Source of the DNA: Saccharum officinarum
Lineage: Eukaryota; Streptophyta; Magnoliopsida; Poales; Poaceae
Length of the DNA: 64,000 bases
Assembly (NCBI GenBank): GCA_020631735.1
Contig: CM036201.1
Span: 70,759,394 to 70,823,393 of the forward strand
Direction: 5' to 3'
Position numbers and translations under genes: made by a program. The notes under the pieces are model-generated. The model was not told the origin of the DNA. It saw only the letters and a list, made by a program, of their open reading frames with translations, and ran no database searches. This document shows positions 42,214 to 54,535 of this stretch, one piece after another (position 1 is the stretch's first letter; the number at the start of each line of letters is the position of its first letter).

Positions 42214-43320
42214 ATGACCGGTCACAACCTACTGGAAAACTACACAGATCACCTAGAGGCACTCCTAAGGAAGAATAGGTCTCATGCGTCTTCTTCTTTT
42301 GCTACTCCACCGGTGGTTGAACTAGTCAGTTCCGTGCCATCCACTAATATTATGATGGCCAAGTCACTCTGCGACTACTTCACTCCCGCTGTTGCCAACG
42401 TACCCGTTGGGCCCGTTGTCAACACTGGGACTGGAAACTTTGAGCTACGCACTAGCCTCATCATGATGGTGTAGGCAAACATGTTCTATGGTTTGCCTAG
42501 CAAGGACGCAAGTGCTCACCTTCAATACTTCCTTGAGCTATGCGACACCATTATCATCAAAGACGTCGCACCAGCTAGCATCAAGCTCCGCCTATTTTCC
42601 TTCTCCCTCGTGGGGAAGACGTAACAGTGGTTTTACCAGAACAAGGAAGCTGTCAACACGTGGGACAAATGTTCCGCGGCGTTCCTCACAAAGTTTTTCC
42701 CCATGAGCAAAACCAGTGCTCTGATGGGGAGAATTTCAAACTTCTAGTAAACTTCACTCGAGTCCATCCCCGAGGCATGGGAAAGGCTCCAGGACTATGT
42801 CCGAGCTTGTCCCCACCATGGGATGGAAGATTGGCTTGTGTTCCAAAACTTTTATGAAGGCCTCATAGCCATGTCAAAGGGGCACGTCAATGCCGCTACT
42901 GGAGGAGCATTCCTCTCCCTCACTATTACCAATGCCACAGTACTTATTTCAGAAAATGGTGGCAAACCAAAGCTAGGGAGAGAAACGCAAAACACAAAAA
43001 GGCATGCATACCATGAAGGAGACGGACTTGCTTGCCGCAAAAATAGACTTGTTGATGAAAAGACTGGACGATCATGCCGCTAAGAAGGAAGCAACCACAA
43101 GCACCGTCCAGGCCATGGACTCACTCATGACGTGTGAGGTTTGTGGTGATGTTGGCCACTCGGGGAACAACTGCCTTGAGACCCGTGAGGAAGCCTCACA
43201 CATCAACAACGGGTCCTGCTAATAGCAAGGTAATAACAACAAGTAGAGCAATCAGCCCTGCCCACAAGGAGATAATTCGAACTTTAACTCAAATTTCAAT
43301 TGAAATCAACCCTCCTTGAA
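42214..43320 (+). pseudogene. Athila gag, decayed
   Basis: Starts MTGHNLLENYTDHLEALL at 42214. In the same frame it continues past TAG at 42472 into MFYGLPSKDASAHLQYFLEL, QWFYQNKEAVNTWDKCSAAF and SIPEAWERLQDYVRACPHHG, all strongly Athila-gag-like, with stops near 42622 and a TAG-TAA pair near 42746. A CCHC zinc knuckle lies at 43133-43174 (C-X2-C-X4-H-X4-C). Some stops fall where the family has Gln, consistent with C-to-T change at CAG/CAA. It would have been the capsid/nucleocapsid protein; the copy is dead. Confidence 0.85.
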
Positions 43321-45745
43321 AGACCTAGTATTCAGCCAGGCTAAAATTAATGAAAATATTAATAAGAAATTAATGTTTAATGATAAAATGTTTGAAAACA
43401 TTAATTCATAACTTGAAACATTATCTTCCTCTATAAAGAATCAATTGAGTTTTAACAAAATGATAGAAATACAAATTGCTCAAATTGCTGCCGCTATTCC
43501 TGTCAACAACACGGGAAAAATTCCAGGGCAACCCGAGAATTCCCCCGAGTTTGTTCTTGCAGCTATAGAGCAATGAGGGGAAGAAGTCTTGCTAATAGAC
43601 TATAAGCGTTGAGCCTTTGCCGAAGGTAAATCGGTAGTTATCTTTTAAAAATTTTAAAAAATTCAAAAATTTTAAAATTTAAAATTTGCTTCAAAATAAA
43701 CTTTTTCAGAAAATAAAATAAAAAAATGATTTTATGGTAGTATTGATTTTTATACTACCTTTACTTATAAAAAATAAATAAATACTTTTGCTAAAATCTT
43801 GGTTAATCTTTAAAGTTTTACACAAAGAATGTTTTGGTTTGAAGCATGGTTTTTGCGTGATCATGTTTTCATATGTTTTTTAAATTAAGCATGGAGCTTA
43901 GGTTAAATTGCCTACCTTGATTAAGTGACATGTTTGATTGTTGTATTGAAGCTACTAAGTGTAGACTTTGATAAAATCAAGACATAAAAATGTTGATCTT
44001 TGAATAAACGTTGTTATCTTCCATGGTTTATACAAGTACGCTTTGGTTTGGGGGTGTGATCAAATCCACATGATCATACTTCCATAGACTTCACAAATTA
44101 AGCATGGTGCTTAGGTTGATTAGTCTACCTTGATTAATTCAAATACTAGGTTTGAATTACTCATTGTTCCAAAACTACTAAGTATAAATATGGGTAAATA
44201 AAAATAATAATAAAATATAAAATAAAGTACCTTCATCGGCATAATCACCAAGTAGACTCTCGGGCCAAGACCATAAGCTAGCTTGGGGGAGGATCCTCAC
44301 AGAGGTACCTTGTATCTTAGTTACAGTTTTTTAATTTCTGCATTTTAAATTCAACATTTTATTTCTCTGCATTTATTTATTAGCATACAAAAATCTAAAA
44401 ATTAGAAAATTGAAAAAAATATGATAAAAATACCAAAAATATTATTCCACTCTCAATATGTTAAGGAATGTTAAGTTTTTCCTATGTTGAAATAATGAAT
44501 AATTGCTCTGTTTATAGTTCATTTGTGCCTAGATTATAACTTAGTATTCCATAAGATTTAAGTTTGTTGGCTAAAAATATGACATCCTAAAAATTGACAA
44601 CTTATGGGTTACAAAATCATGATCCTTTTTTAAGTTATTGCAAGTTATGATATGGTATAAATAGAATTTGCTATGACTTTGTTCTAAGAGCAACTTGACA
44701 TCCAGAGATTTCTTTTTAAAAAATGCTCAAATCAAAAGTTCCTCAATGATTATGAAATACCTACGAAGGCCATATGACATGATTCAAATTCAAAACATTA
44801 GTCATATGATACTTGTTTGAGCATTGAGCTTTGTCAAATTGTTGTGACCCAAGTTGAGATTCTTGTCATGCACCCAAGATTGAGACACAAGTACACCCAT
44901 AAATAATATTGCCAACTCTTACACTAAGGGTTGCGCATGACATGCACTTTTTTCATCCACCAAATAATTAGTCCATTCAATCTATCATGATATCTCTCTC
45001 TCTAAAGTTTCATATGCCAAGAAGAAAGATATGAGCTATGCTAAAAAGAAGAGAAAATCCATGCTGAGGGGCATGAGGGAAAAAATAGACAAGTGTCCAA
45101 ATGAATAAAACAATGGGCACTTAGATGCCCGGCCAATAAAAAGAAAAGAAAAAAGAGAAATAGAAAGAAATAAAGATAGCCCATACTTTCCAAAAGGCAT
45201 TTATCCAAAAAGAGAGTCATGATACAAAGCAGTACCAAAAATATTTAGAATTAGAAAAATTTTCCACACTTGCACATCTTGATCAAAGTGTATGACTTGC
45301 ATCTCCATGTGGTTTGGTTTTTGACTTAGCAATATATGTGATGCAAGTATGCCCACTTTCATACCTACCTAAAACTCCACTCAAAAGCTTTAGTGGTAGG
45401 TTATGAAAAGAAGGCCAAACCAAATGCCTTGGTGAGGTATCATACACGTTGAGCGATTGAGAGAATCATTCGAGGAACTTGCATTTATTTTGCAGAATTT
45501 ATAAGACCTCCGAATAGATGGTTAATCAAAAAGTGAAAAACTAGTGATTCTGTTATAACTGTTCTATCTTGCAACCGCCCAAGAACTTGGAAAAGCTACA
45601 AGCCCCACAAGGATCAAGGTAAAGGGTGGACAAAAATGTCGACTTATTTAAATTGCGATGGAATACTTTATTATAGACATGACACTTATGAATTATATCA
45701 GCATTGTAGCCACTCCTAATCAACAAAGATTAAGCTTGGAAGATT
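43321..45745 (+). other. Athila internal region without pol
   Basis: About 2.4 kb of AT-rich non-coding sequence between gag and the 3' LTR where protease, RT, RNase H, integrase and the envelope-like region would be expected. Some phrases recur at about 43850 and 44060 (the TTGGTTTGxxG and AATTAAGCATGG segments), indicating an internal duplication of roughly 200 bp. No coding sequence was recognised. Confidence 0.6.
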
Positions 45746-47480
45746 TGTTAGCGGTCACTGTTGCACATTTATAGCCACCAATTATAATCCAAAACGGGAG
45801 AAATAAACAAACTTCAACACATATGCATATACTATTGACCTAGTTCCACTTGTATTCCAAGAAAACATGTTTTGCAGAACAAATACCAAAAACAAGTGGA
45901 AATGCACAAAAAGAGAAAAGAAAGCACAAAGCAGAATTTGTATTCTAGGAATACGTAATCCAAAGAAAAGGAGAAAGCCCACTTTCATGCACAACTAGGC
46001 CGAGACACTACTGCAGGGGAGGCCCAGGCCCACTCAGCAACCAAACATGCGAAGGCGGTCATGAGGGGGGCCACCTACCCTGCTGCTACCAGCTAGGCCC
46101 AGTCACCTCTGGCCATTGCATGCCTCCATGCCATGGCAGTTTAGGCTAGTTTCCTTATTTTTCCACGCCAAACTGACCAAGATTCACTATAAAAGCATGG
46201 GTGGTGCTCTCCTCCAACACACACTCATTTGTGCTCAACACCTCATTTCTCCACTTGTGCTCTTTTCCTAGTTTTTAGTCTTAGTTTGTGAGCAAAGGCA
46301 AAAGCTACTTGGAGAGCTTGTCTCCTTGGAAGGAAAGCACTCTTCGTATGAATACACTTATGAAGAGTTCTTCCATTTTCAAGCTCTCACATTATTCATA
46401 TAGTTATCCATATGAACTAGAGTATAGTTTTGATCATGTTATAATCATGATATATGAACTAGTCTATAGTTTGTATGCTATGATCATGACAAGTTCATCT
46501 TTGTTCTTCATCATTCAGATAACTTGTATGAGTAGAGGAATAACTAGGGTTAGGGTGACTGTTCGTTGTGCCTTCGGGTTTGCCCATGTTCTTGCTTGTC
46601 AATCCGTAGGGTTGGAGTTTCGGGGGACATGGGTAGTTTCTTTGTACATGAGCGTGGTGCTCGAGTACATGGGAATTGCGAATATGATAGTGCCCCATGG
46701 TTGAGGGGTAGGCGGCAGGTGGTGACAGCCCTGTCTTTCCCTCGTAATCCCTCATGTTCGGGTATTCGTGTAGGAGTTCGTAAAGTCTCTATCGGCTGGC
46801 AGACCAGCTGCTAGGATCTCCCTATCAACCTAGACTTAGCTCTAACTCTAATCATGTAATTTGTATGATCATCAACTATTCTTTGCATAGATATATAGAA
46901 CATGCCTGCTCTGCTTAGGTTTATTCTTTTATTATTTGTTTTCCTTTTGTCCTTGAGGTTGGCTCGAATGTGTGTCCACTATCCTTTAAATACCATTTTT
47001 TTGCGTCACATGCTATGTCTGTCATGCAGGAATGTAATCACATTTATACCAATGCTAGATGCATACACCTTGCCCTCCTTTGGGAAAATATATATCACAA
47101 CACCTTGAAATACTCCTAGGTTGACATGCTACAATGATAGTTCCATACACTTGCGGATGATTGGTCTATAAACATATTAGGACTATCACGATTAGTGTTT
47201 CTAAGTACCATTACTTAGAGACTACACTTTCTAATATGCATAGGCGCTAGTGCTGAGGAAATACATTCCAGAGTAGTGACGATTAGGAATGCCGATTAGG
47301 CATTTCTAAGTGTCATAACCTTGAAACTGTAAACCCTCTACAATAAAACACTAGCGCCGATGTAGGGAGTTACATTCCTGAGTAATGATGTTTAGGAATC
47401 CGAGCCAGGCATTTCTGGCACCATTATCGGTGATGGACTTAAAACCCCTCATCTGGTGATTGCGTTAAGAAATGCCAACA
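45746..47480 (+). repeat. Athila 3' LTR
   Basis: 1,735 bp, TGTTAGCGG to GAAATGCCAACA, colinear with 37248-38953, then ATAGC. TATAAAA lies at 46188-46194. The short open frames inside match those of the 5' LTR and are not genes. Confidence 0.9.
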
Positions 47481-49364
47481 ATAGCCTTCTTAGATAATGC
47501 TCTTGCACCTATATGTGAACCGCATAACCCTAAATGGATTTCTTGATGGAGTTTTTTGCCTTCGCCTTAAGCTGTGCACTTGAGTAATGGTTGTACCACA
47601 CCTTTATTTGTACAAGATTCCGTCTACTAGCGTATAGTTTCTGGCTTTGGCTGCCATTCTTGCTATGCTTGCTTCATCTTTTGAGTGTTGTATATTGCTT
47701 AAGTGGTCTATGTTTAACTGTTTCCAGTCTTCAGACTCAGTGACTAGAACTATTTTGAATGCCTTCGCGGTTACTTGTGTTGCTAGTGCTTGCAGTACTT
47801 GGTAGAATGTTCCTTCTGGTATAGGCAGATTGTTTGCCGCTACCTTTGCTAGTTCATCTGCCTCTAAGTTTTCTGCTCTTGGTATGTACTTCAAAGTAAA
47901 CCCTTGGAACCTCCGCTCTAGTGTCCTTACTGTCACCATGTATTTGACCAGCTCTGGCTCTCGTGCCATGTATTGTTTTTTTGACTTGACCAGCCACAAC
48001 CTGAGAGTCTGTTTTTGCTTGGACTATTTTTGCCCCGAGTGCCTTCACCTTATTGAGTCCGAGTATGAGGCATTCGTATTCTGTTATGTTGTTTGTTGCT
48101 TTGAATTCTAGCCTGGCTGCATACTTCATTCATAGGCCTGATGGTGCTTTCAGAACGGCGGGGGCTCCTACTCCCAGATGCCCTAGGCTCCATCCATATA
48201 AAGTGTCTAGATCTGAGCTTGGGGTTGTGGGCTTTGATGCACTAAAGGTGTCCAATCTGCCATGAAATCTGCTAATGCTTGTGATTTGATTGTTGTTCTT
48301 GACACATAGTTGAGGTCAAACTAGGATAACTTTGTTGTCCATTTCCCCATTCTCCTAGAGGCCTCCTTGTTGCTAAATATGTATCCGAGTGGCTGTGACA
48401 AGGGCACTGTGATCTCATGCGCTTAGAAGTAATGTTTCAACTTTTTGGATGAAATCAGAATGCTCTATATAGTTTAGCTTTGCCCCTAATAATGCCTCTG
48501 AGATGTAATAGATAGTTTGCTGAATGACCTTTGATTCTTCTTCTTTTTCTTGGACAACTACTCCACTGACTGTGTGGTGTGACATATAGCAGTAGTGGTG
48601 CCTCCGGATCTGGCACTGTGACCAAGAGTTTGCTGGCCTTGTAATTTTTAAGCTACTAAAAAGCATTTTACTATTTTGGTCCCCATTCCACTTTGTCTCC
48701 ACCTCTTAGAGCCTTGTAGAATGGGAGACTACGCTCTGCTGACTTTGAGATGAATCTATTTAGTGTTGCTATTCTTCTATGAGTTTCTAGACTTCCTTTT
48801 GGTTGATGGTTCCATCATTGAGATTATGGCCTTTGTCTTCTCTAGATTTGCTCTTATGCCTTCGTGTCCTATAACGTACTTGAGCATTTTGCCATGGCTT
48901 ACGTCGAAGACACACATTTCTAGATTTAGCTTCAGCTTGACTGCCCTGAGGTTAGCGAAGGTCTCTTTGAGGTCTACAATGTGATCCTCTTCATTCTTGC
49001 TCATCACCACAATGTCATCGACATAGGCTATGATATTTTTCTATAGCTAAGGACCGATAACTAATTTGGTCATTCTGGCGAAGGTTGAGCCTGTGTTCTT
49101 GAGCCCTTCCAGCGTTCTAACATAGCACTACATTCCAAATGGAGTAGTGAAACTTGTCTTCTCCTCATCTTCCTTGTTCATCTAGATCTGGTGGTAGCCT
49201 GAGAAGCAATCCGAGAGGGAGAAGCGTTTACAACCTGCAGCCTTTTCTACAGAGGTTTCTATTCTTGGTATTGGAAATGGATCTTTCTTGCATGCCTTGT
49301 TTAGGTCTATAAAGTCTATGCACATTTTGCCATTCTTCTTTGGCACTAGGACTATATTAGCCAA
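47481..49364 (-). mobile_element. Tat-lineage gypsy element, RT/RNase H part (minus)
   Basis: Second half of the element at 30234-37247, separated from it by the Athila insertion. Its upstream part (protease, gag, 5' LTR) is cut off at 49364/49365 by another LTR. Confidence 0.82.
47486..49364 (-). pseudogene. Tat pol: RT and RNase H domains, decayed, minus
   Basis: Minus strand from 49364: RT N-terminal part (ANIVLVPKKNGKMCIDFIDL, DPFPIPRIE, FSLSDCFSGYHQI), then stops. RT C-terminal part at 49010-48777 (LKETFANLRAVKLKLNLEMC, KMLKYVIGHEGIRAN). RNase H connection at 48702-48415 (YYISEALLGAKLNY). A second RNase H-like domain follows at 48129-47604 (ARLEFKATNNITEYECLILG, KTDSQVVAGQVKK, then one frame over REPELVKYM, KYIPRAENLEADELAKVAA). 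The second, cellular-type RNase H is a hallmark of the Tat lineage. The zinc-binding start of integrase runs to the Athila junction at 47486. Many stops and shifts. Confidence 0.85.
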
Positions 49365-49455
49365 TGTTGACGGTCATTAAACACCAATTATACCCGTTAA
49401 TTATTGCATAACTTGATATGAAATGAATTGCGAAGCATAGTTGTAGGATTTGATT
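49365..49455 (+). repeat. First 91 bp of an LTR, cut by the LARD-like element
   Basis: Starts TGTTGACGGTCATTAAACACC exactly where the Tat RT breaks off, and resembles the start of the Athila LTR (TGTTGGCGGTCA then CCACTAATTATA). The remainder would lie beyond the right end of the LARD-like element, outside the window. GCCAA (49360-49364) is its candidate target duplication. Confidence 0.55.
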
Positions 49456-49905
49456 TGTAACGGAACCGTCCAAATTATAAGAGCACAAGTACAAAAACAA
49501 TCACCGAAATGATCAAATTCTCGCACTTGAGCCCATATAACTCCGGTAGTCCAATGAAATCGCGAGGGATTTCAAATCAACCAACATACAAGCCAAGATC
49601 GTAGTGATTCAACATAACAAGTCACATGTTACAATCATTTCACAAGTAATTCAATATACATCGGAGTTCAACAAAGTTATTACAACTTAAGTTTAAAAGT
49701 AGCGGAAGCAAAGTAATTTGAAACTAACATTATTCTTATTTCAAATACATGCCAGTACGAAGGTCGACTTCCAACAAAAGCATTAGAGAGAAGATAACTC
49801 AGAAGGATCATGCCCGTGATCACACTCCGCCTCTATGGCAGGAGCCACCCAACTCTTGCAGCCGCCATGATACATCACAACCTGCAACAAGTGGGGATAA
49901 AACCC

Positions 49906-49925
49906 TGAGTACAAGAAGGTACTCA
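49906..49925 (-). promoter_or_regulatory. Conserved LTR hairpin (LARD-like 3' LTR)
   Basis: Arms TGAGTAC and GTACTCA around a six-base loop: perfect 7-bp stem, 450 bp from the LTR end. The same stem occurs at 59857-59876 and 7872-7891. Confidence 0.6.
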
Positions 49926-52679
49926 GCTAGACTTACCCGTCAGAAACCAAAAATAAGGTGACACCAAGGATCATGCAAGGCTGATATGAACTGGGGCTAG
50001 CTTGACAACTTTTTGCATAAAAGCTTATTATGAATAAGTAATCATTAATGCTTAAGCATCAAGTTAATTATCATTAACCTGTCATCTATATTAGCACCTG
50101 TACTAGAGCACTCACTTTATTAGGAGCAAACAATATTAACCATAGCAGGTATAAATTGAGGCAACCTTTCCATCGTTATCCAATTAACCATCCGTTCAAT
50201 TTAATGGAATCTACGTTGCCGCTGCTCAAGTCAAGTGCTCACTAACCGGGAGCGACGGCGATTCGAATCGAATTCCTATTCAGCTGGAGGGGTATTTCTA
50301 ACACTCACCGTGCAGACCCCTGCCAGGGTCGCACAGGCCACCTTGTCATATGATTCAGGAATCGCGGGTTCGAATAATGTCGCGACCCCAAGGGCGACAC
50401 TCTGCCAGGTGATAGGGACTCTAACCCCCCTTGGTCTCACGCCAATGTCCCCAAGCACATCCTTTCTCTCCTCCAAGAAGCAACCTACCATTCGATTCCC
50501 GGCCTGAATCACATTACTCGGCTTCGCGGTCGGAACGACTTATCCGGCCAACTAAGTGTTAGACTGCGTTCAACATGACTCAAGGACGTACAACGAATCG
50601 GTCCTTAAACGACTCAGACGGGGATAGATTCACACCCAAGACCTCCATGCCTTGTTGCTTCACTATCGTCATCCCGCCCGGTCTCATTTCATTTTATTAA
50701 CACATGGTTTCATTCCACGATAGCAAATATAGCCAACCGTGCCATATATGAATATCCCTATATCTCGCAGGTGACAGGAAATCACCTGACTTCTACCGCT
50801 TAAAGCAGGGCTAAGCATCTACTCGATCCTAGTCTATGTAGGATTCAAGGATTCATATATCTGGACAAGGAATGATATAATGCAGCAAGGTTTTCAACCA
50901 ACTCCTACCACTTAATGCAACAATACTTATAACATATATATAATTAATTGCTTTGAAGATAGGAGGCTTATAATGCTCCGGGGCTTGCCTGGGATCCGAC
51001 TCAAGTTAGAGTATGTCAGATGAATTCACTTGGCGAGCATCCTCCCATCTAGCACTTGCCCGATCCTTCTATCTTCGGGATGGATCCACCAAACACCGTC
51101 TTCGGGTTTGGCTCCACATCAGGTCCTTCACGTGGTGTATCTAGCGTACCTAAATGAGATGCAAGATGCAAGTGTATGAATACATGTAAGTATAATGGAT
51201 AATGCATCACATACAGTAAACAAGACAAACAACTATAATTGGCATTTATCAATTTCTAGACATGCAAACAATAGCTACAAGATTTAGCTATAACTAGAGT
51301 TATACAAATCCAAATGACTTACAAGAAGACATTCTGGAAAGCTTAAGAAATTCTCTACAGTTCATTTATAAACATCTAAACCTGATTCTAACATTCACCA
51401 GGTCGAAATACAGAAGGTACAGAATCTGTCCTGGAAGGACAGAGAGCAACAAAAATCTGAACCTAAATTAGAACAGCTGTAGTTTCTAAACCATATGGCC
51501 ACATACTACCAAAATTTAACAGCAGCTAGATCATGAAATTCACAACAACTTTGTTATAGCACACAAGACATGAAAACATCATTTGCATAGGGTAATTAAC
51601 AATATTCTCAAATCTATTCAGAAACCTCATTTGCAAGAAATAATTATTAACTTATGTTGCAAACATATAATTGAATAAAACCAACTTTACCAACATTTCA
51701 TACATGACTAATGAACACCAGAAAACATAGTGTCAATTACTAAATAAATTCTTTTAATACATTTTCTTAATTTATTTAGATAATTAGGTGGAATTATGAC
51801 CACATAATAAAGATACTCAATAATTTCTACCAAAATTACATGGGTCCACAAATGCTCTCAAAAGTCTACTGTCCAAATTTCAATCCATTTGGGCAAGTAT
51901 AACAACCTCTATGAAAAAGACAAATAGCTATTGCAATAAATCATGCGAGAGCAAGTTAAACCTAAAACTCAATATTTTCTGTGAACACATGGCCATAGAA
52001 TGAACTAACATCAAAGAGCAGCATTATAATAAGGTGATGGAACAACATTTTCTATTTTATCATTTATATATTATTTATAAGCTATTTATTAAGCCATAAA
52101 CAAGTTAACTCAATAACTTGAGCATACAATAAGCAATGACCATGAAATTTATACCACAGTACATGCATAGCATGACAATCCTACCATAAAAATTTCACAT
52201 CAATTGGAGCAACACAACTCAAGATATAAAAATAACAAGCAATATAATGTAAATTCCTTATTTATCAAGGTCCAAACAAAACTTTAAGAAAACAGTGAAC
52301 AAGTAGTGTGTTTAATATTTTTCCTAGTAAGTAAAAGTCATCACAAAATTAACAAAACAAGAATCACCATTTTTGGGGTTCTAAAACTCCAGATCTTGCA
52401 CTGGTTAAGTTTATAAGCATTTTTGGAACCTTTTTAAAGAAAAAATAAAGACATCAGGAAACTTCTACAAACATGTAACATATTATGACTCCACTGCATA
52501 GATCTCTTCTCAAGGTTCCCAAAAAGTCCACATTTGCTATTTTTGGACTTACCTAACAAGAGATATGAATTTTAGATGATTTAATCAAATTCTGAAATTC
52601 AAAAACAAAACCAACTACTCCACCCTAGATCTGCTAGGCGCACCTGATTTCCCACCCCAGATCTGACACTACTAAAACC

Positions 52680-53480
52680 GACATGTGGGACCCGCTGCTC
52701 AGCCGGGCCCACCTGTCATGCTCACCCCAAGAGACAGAGAGAGGCGTCGGCCTTCATTCCCCCCCGGCACTGGAAACAGGGGAGGCGCCCGGTGGCTTGC
52801 CGGCCGGCCATTCTCCGGCGATGGAGTCGCCGGCAGCGGTGGCCAAGGGCGGCACGAGCACCAGCTTGCCCACCCGCAACCAAGGGAGGTGGAATCACGA
52901 CCGGAGGTGGACCGTGGCCTCCTGGCCACGTGCACGGGCGGCCTAGTGGTGGCCGCGCCGGCGGTGGCGATGAACCGGAGGCGAACGACGGCGGGGAAAG
53001 GCAGCTCGAGCACCAACATGTCCGCCCGCACCCGTGGGAGCACTTGGGCTTGCCGAAGGTGGCCCATGACGCCCTAGCCATGTGCGGCCATAGCAGGGAA
53101 TGCGACACACGGTGGCGCTGCTCGGCTCTACCGGCGAGGGTGATGCGCAGGGGCAGCAGCGGCTACGCCCGCATGCGTGGGCGATGGCGGCTCGGTGCTC
53201 TGCTTTCGAGGATGCAGGAGGGTGCGTGGAGGAGCGAGAGCGGCAGCGGCAGCGAGCTCTGCTCTGCAATGGCGGTGCGCGGTGGCCGTGCTTGGCACCA
53301 GCGAGGAGGGCGAGCAGGGAGTGGAGAGGGGAAGGAGAGGGCGTGCTGGTGCCCCTCCTCATCGGCAGCAGGGCACAGGGCGCGTGGCCGAAGGTGGGAC
53401 GCGCGGTAGCAAGGCCAGGCGCGGCAGGGACGCGTGCCGGGAGGGAGCCGTGCATGAGTGCCACGTCCGGACGCGCGGCG
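52680..53480 (-). other. GC-rich core of LARD-like 3' LTR
   Basis: High GC on an AT-rich background, producing overlapping open frames on both strands that are low in complexity and rich in Arg, Ala, Pro and Gly. The corresponding segment in the 5' LTR (62630-63430) differs by about 21 changes including frameshifts, so the frames are not conserved even between sister LTRs. Probably the promoter/leader part of the LTR. Confidence 0.6.
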
Positions 53481-54518
53481 CCCATTGAAGCCTACTACCG
53501 AACACGTGGTGGGCGTCGACGAGACCACCTTGGGTTCCATTTTTGGGCTGTCTGGGGTTCGAATTTGGGTATGGGCCAATTATGAAAGTTGTTCATTTCA
53601 TGATGCCCTACAACTCTTGTTTAAGGACCTTAGTCATTAGAGCAATGTATTAGCAGCTAATTAATCTCAAAGTTGACAGCGTCAGTGAGTTGACAGTGAT
53701 TAGCAACTACAAGAATTGATGGCCAAAATGAAATGCAACTTATGCCATCTTCTTGCATGGCCTTTCCCTTCATGTGAGCTCCAACTTTTACATTTGGACC
53801 TACCCATGTTACTTAACAATTTTTGGAGAACGTGACATGCCAATGTCGATGACACTGAAATCAGGGCTTTAATTTTCTAAGTGCTGAATTCAGCTCTATT
53901 TCTGACTTGTAGGCCCTTTTTGAGCATGTTCCACATATTTTCATGACTTGACTCTTAAACAAAGTTTGTTCCTTATAAAATTCTCTAGAACTTTGTAAAA
54001 GGGTGCACAGTCATGCAAAACTTCTAGGTCACACTTTTGAAATGGTCAAACAAAAGTGTTCTAGGGTCCATACATGGTCAACTATCACTTAGAAGCATAT
54101 TTAGGCATAATGATCAACATGAACATTGTTCCTTTAAGTGTCCTAAGTGTAGTTAAGGTGTTGTAGAGTCCAAACATACACACCATGCATAGGTTGCACA
54201 AAAGTGTAGGTTTTAGTTATAATCCAAACAAGCATATAACTCATCATTTCATGTGACTTTTTGATTCCAAACTTCATGAAACTTTTCCAGGGATCAATAT
54301 AGATAGGTAACAAGGTGAGGCACATGAAGATATGGCAATAACACCATCCAAACATATATCTTTGAAAAGGGACCTATATGTAAAGCAATGGTGCAACTCC
54401 AAGTTCATATTAGGGTTTATTTCCATAGGGTTGACTTTGGCATCGTCATCTCCACTAATCTGTCATATTTGAGCTCAAACCCACTACTTAATTGGTGATA
54501 AACACCTAGGGTGTTACA

Positions 54519-54535
54519 GCCCTCCCCCTTAAAAG
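54519..54535 (-). other. Polypurine tract of LARD-like element
   Basis: In element direction CTTTTAAGGGGGAGGGC directly before the 3' LTR. With the preceding CTCGGGACGCGATT it matches the CTCGAGGACGAGATTCTTTTAAGG region of copy 2 (18603-18626). Confidence 0.85.

Larger units (their letters stand above)
37248..47480 (+). mobile_element. Athila-lineage gypsy element inserted in the Tat pol, TSD ATAGC
   Basis: LTRs 37248-38953 and 45746-47480, tRNA-Asp-type PBS, an Athila gag, and then about 2.4 kb without pol: a deletion derivative that cannot move alone. The duplication reads ATAGC right of it (47481-47485) and ATGC left of it (37244-37247), that is, the same site with one base lost. A separate element (39041-42136) sits between PBS and gag. 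The LTRs differ more than those of the other paired elements here (several per cent), so it is an older insertion. Confidence 0.88.
49456..54518 (-). repeat. 3' LTR of LARD-like element
   Basis: 5,063 bp. In element direction it starts TGTAACACCC (54518) and ends CGGTTCCGTTACA (49456). TGATT (49451-49455) would be one copy of the target duplication. GC-rich core at about 52680-53480; AT-rich remainder with phrases also repeated in the interior. A diverged relative is at 7425-11796. Confidence 0.92.

Noticed and set aside
49749..49961. 70-codon frame present identically at 59700-59912
   Set aside because: The two copies are the same LTR sequence; identity reflects the recent duplication of the LTR, not a conserved protein.
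52000..52600. AT-rich, satellite-like texture in the LARD-like LTR
   Set aside because: No regular period seen; it is ordinary LTR sequence repeated identically in the sister LTR.
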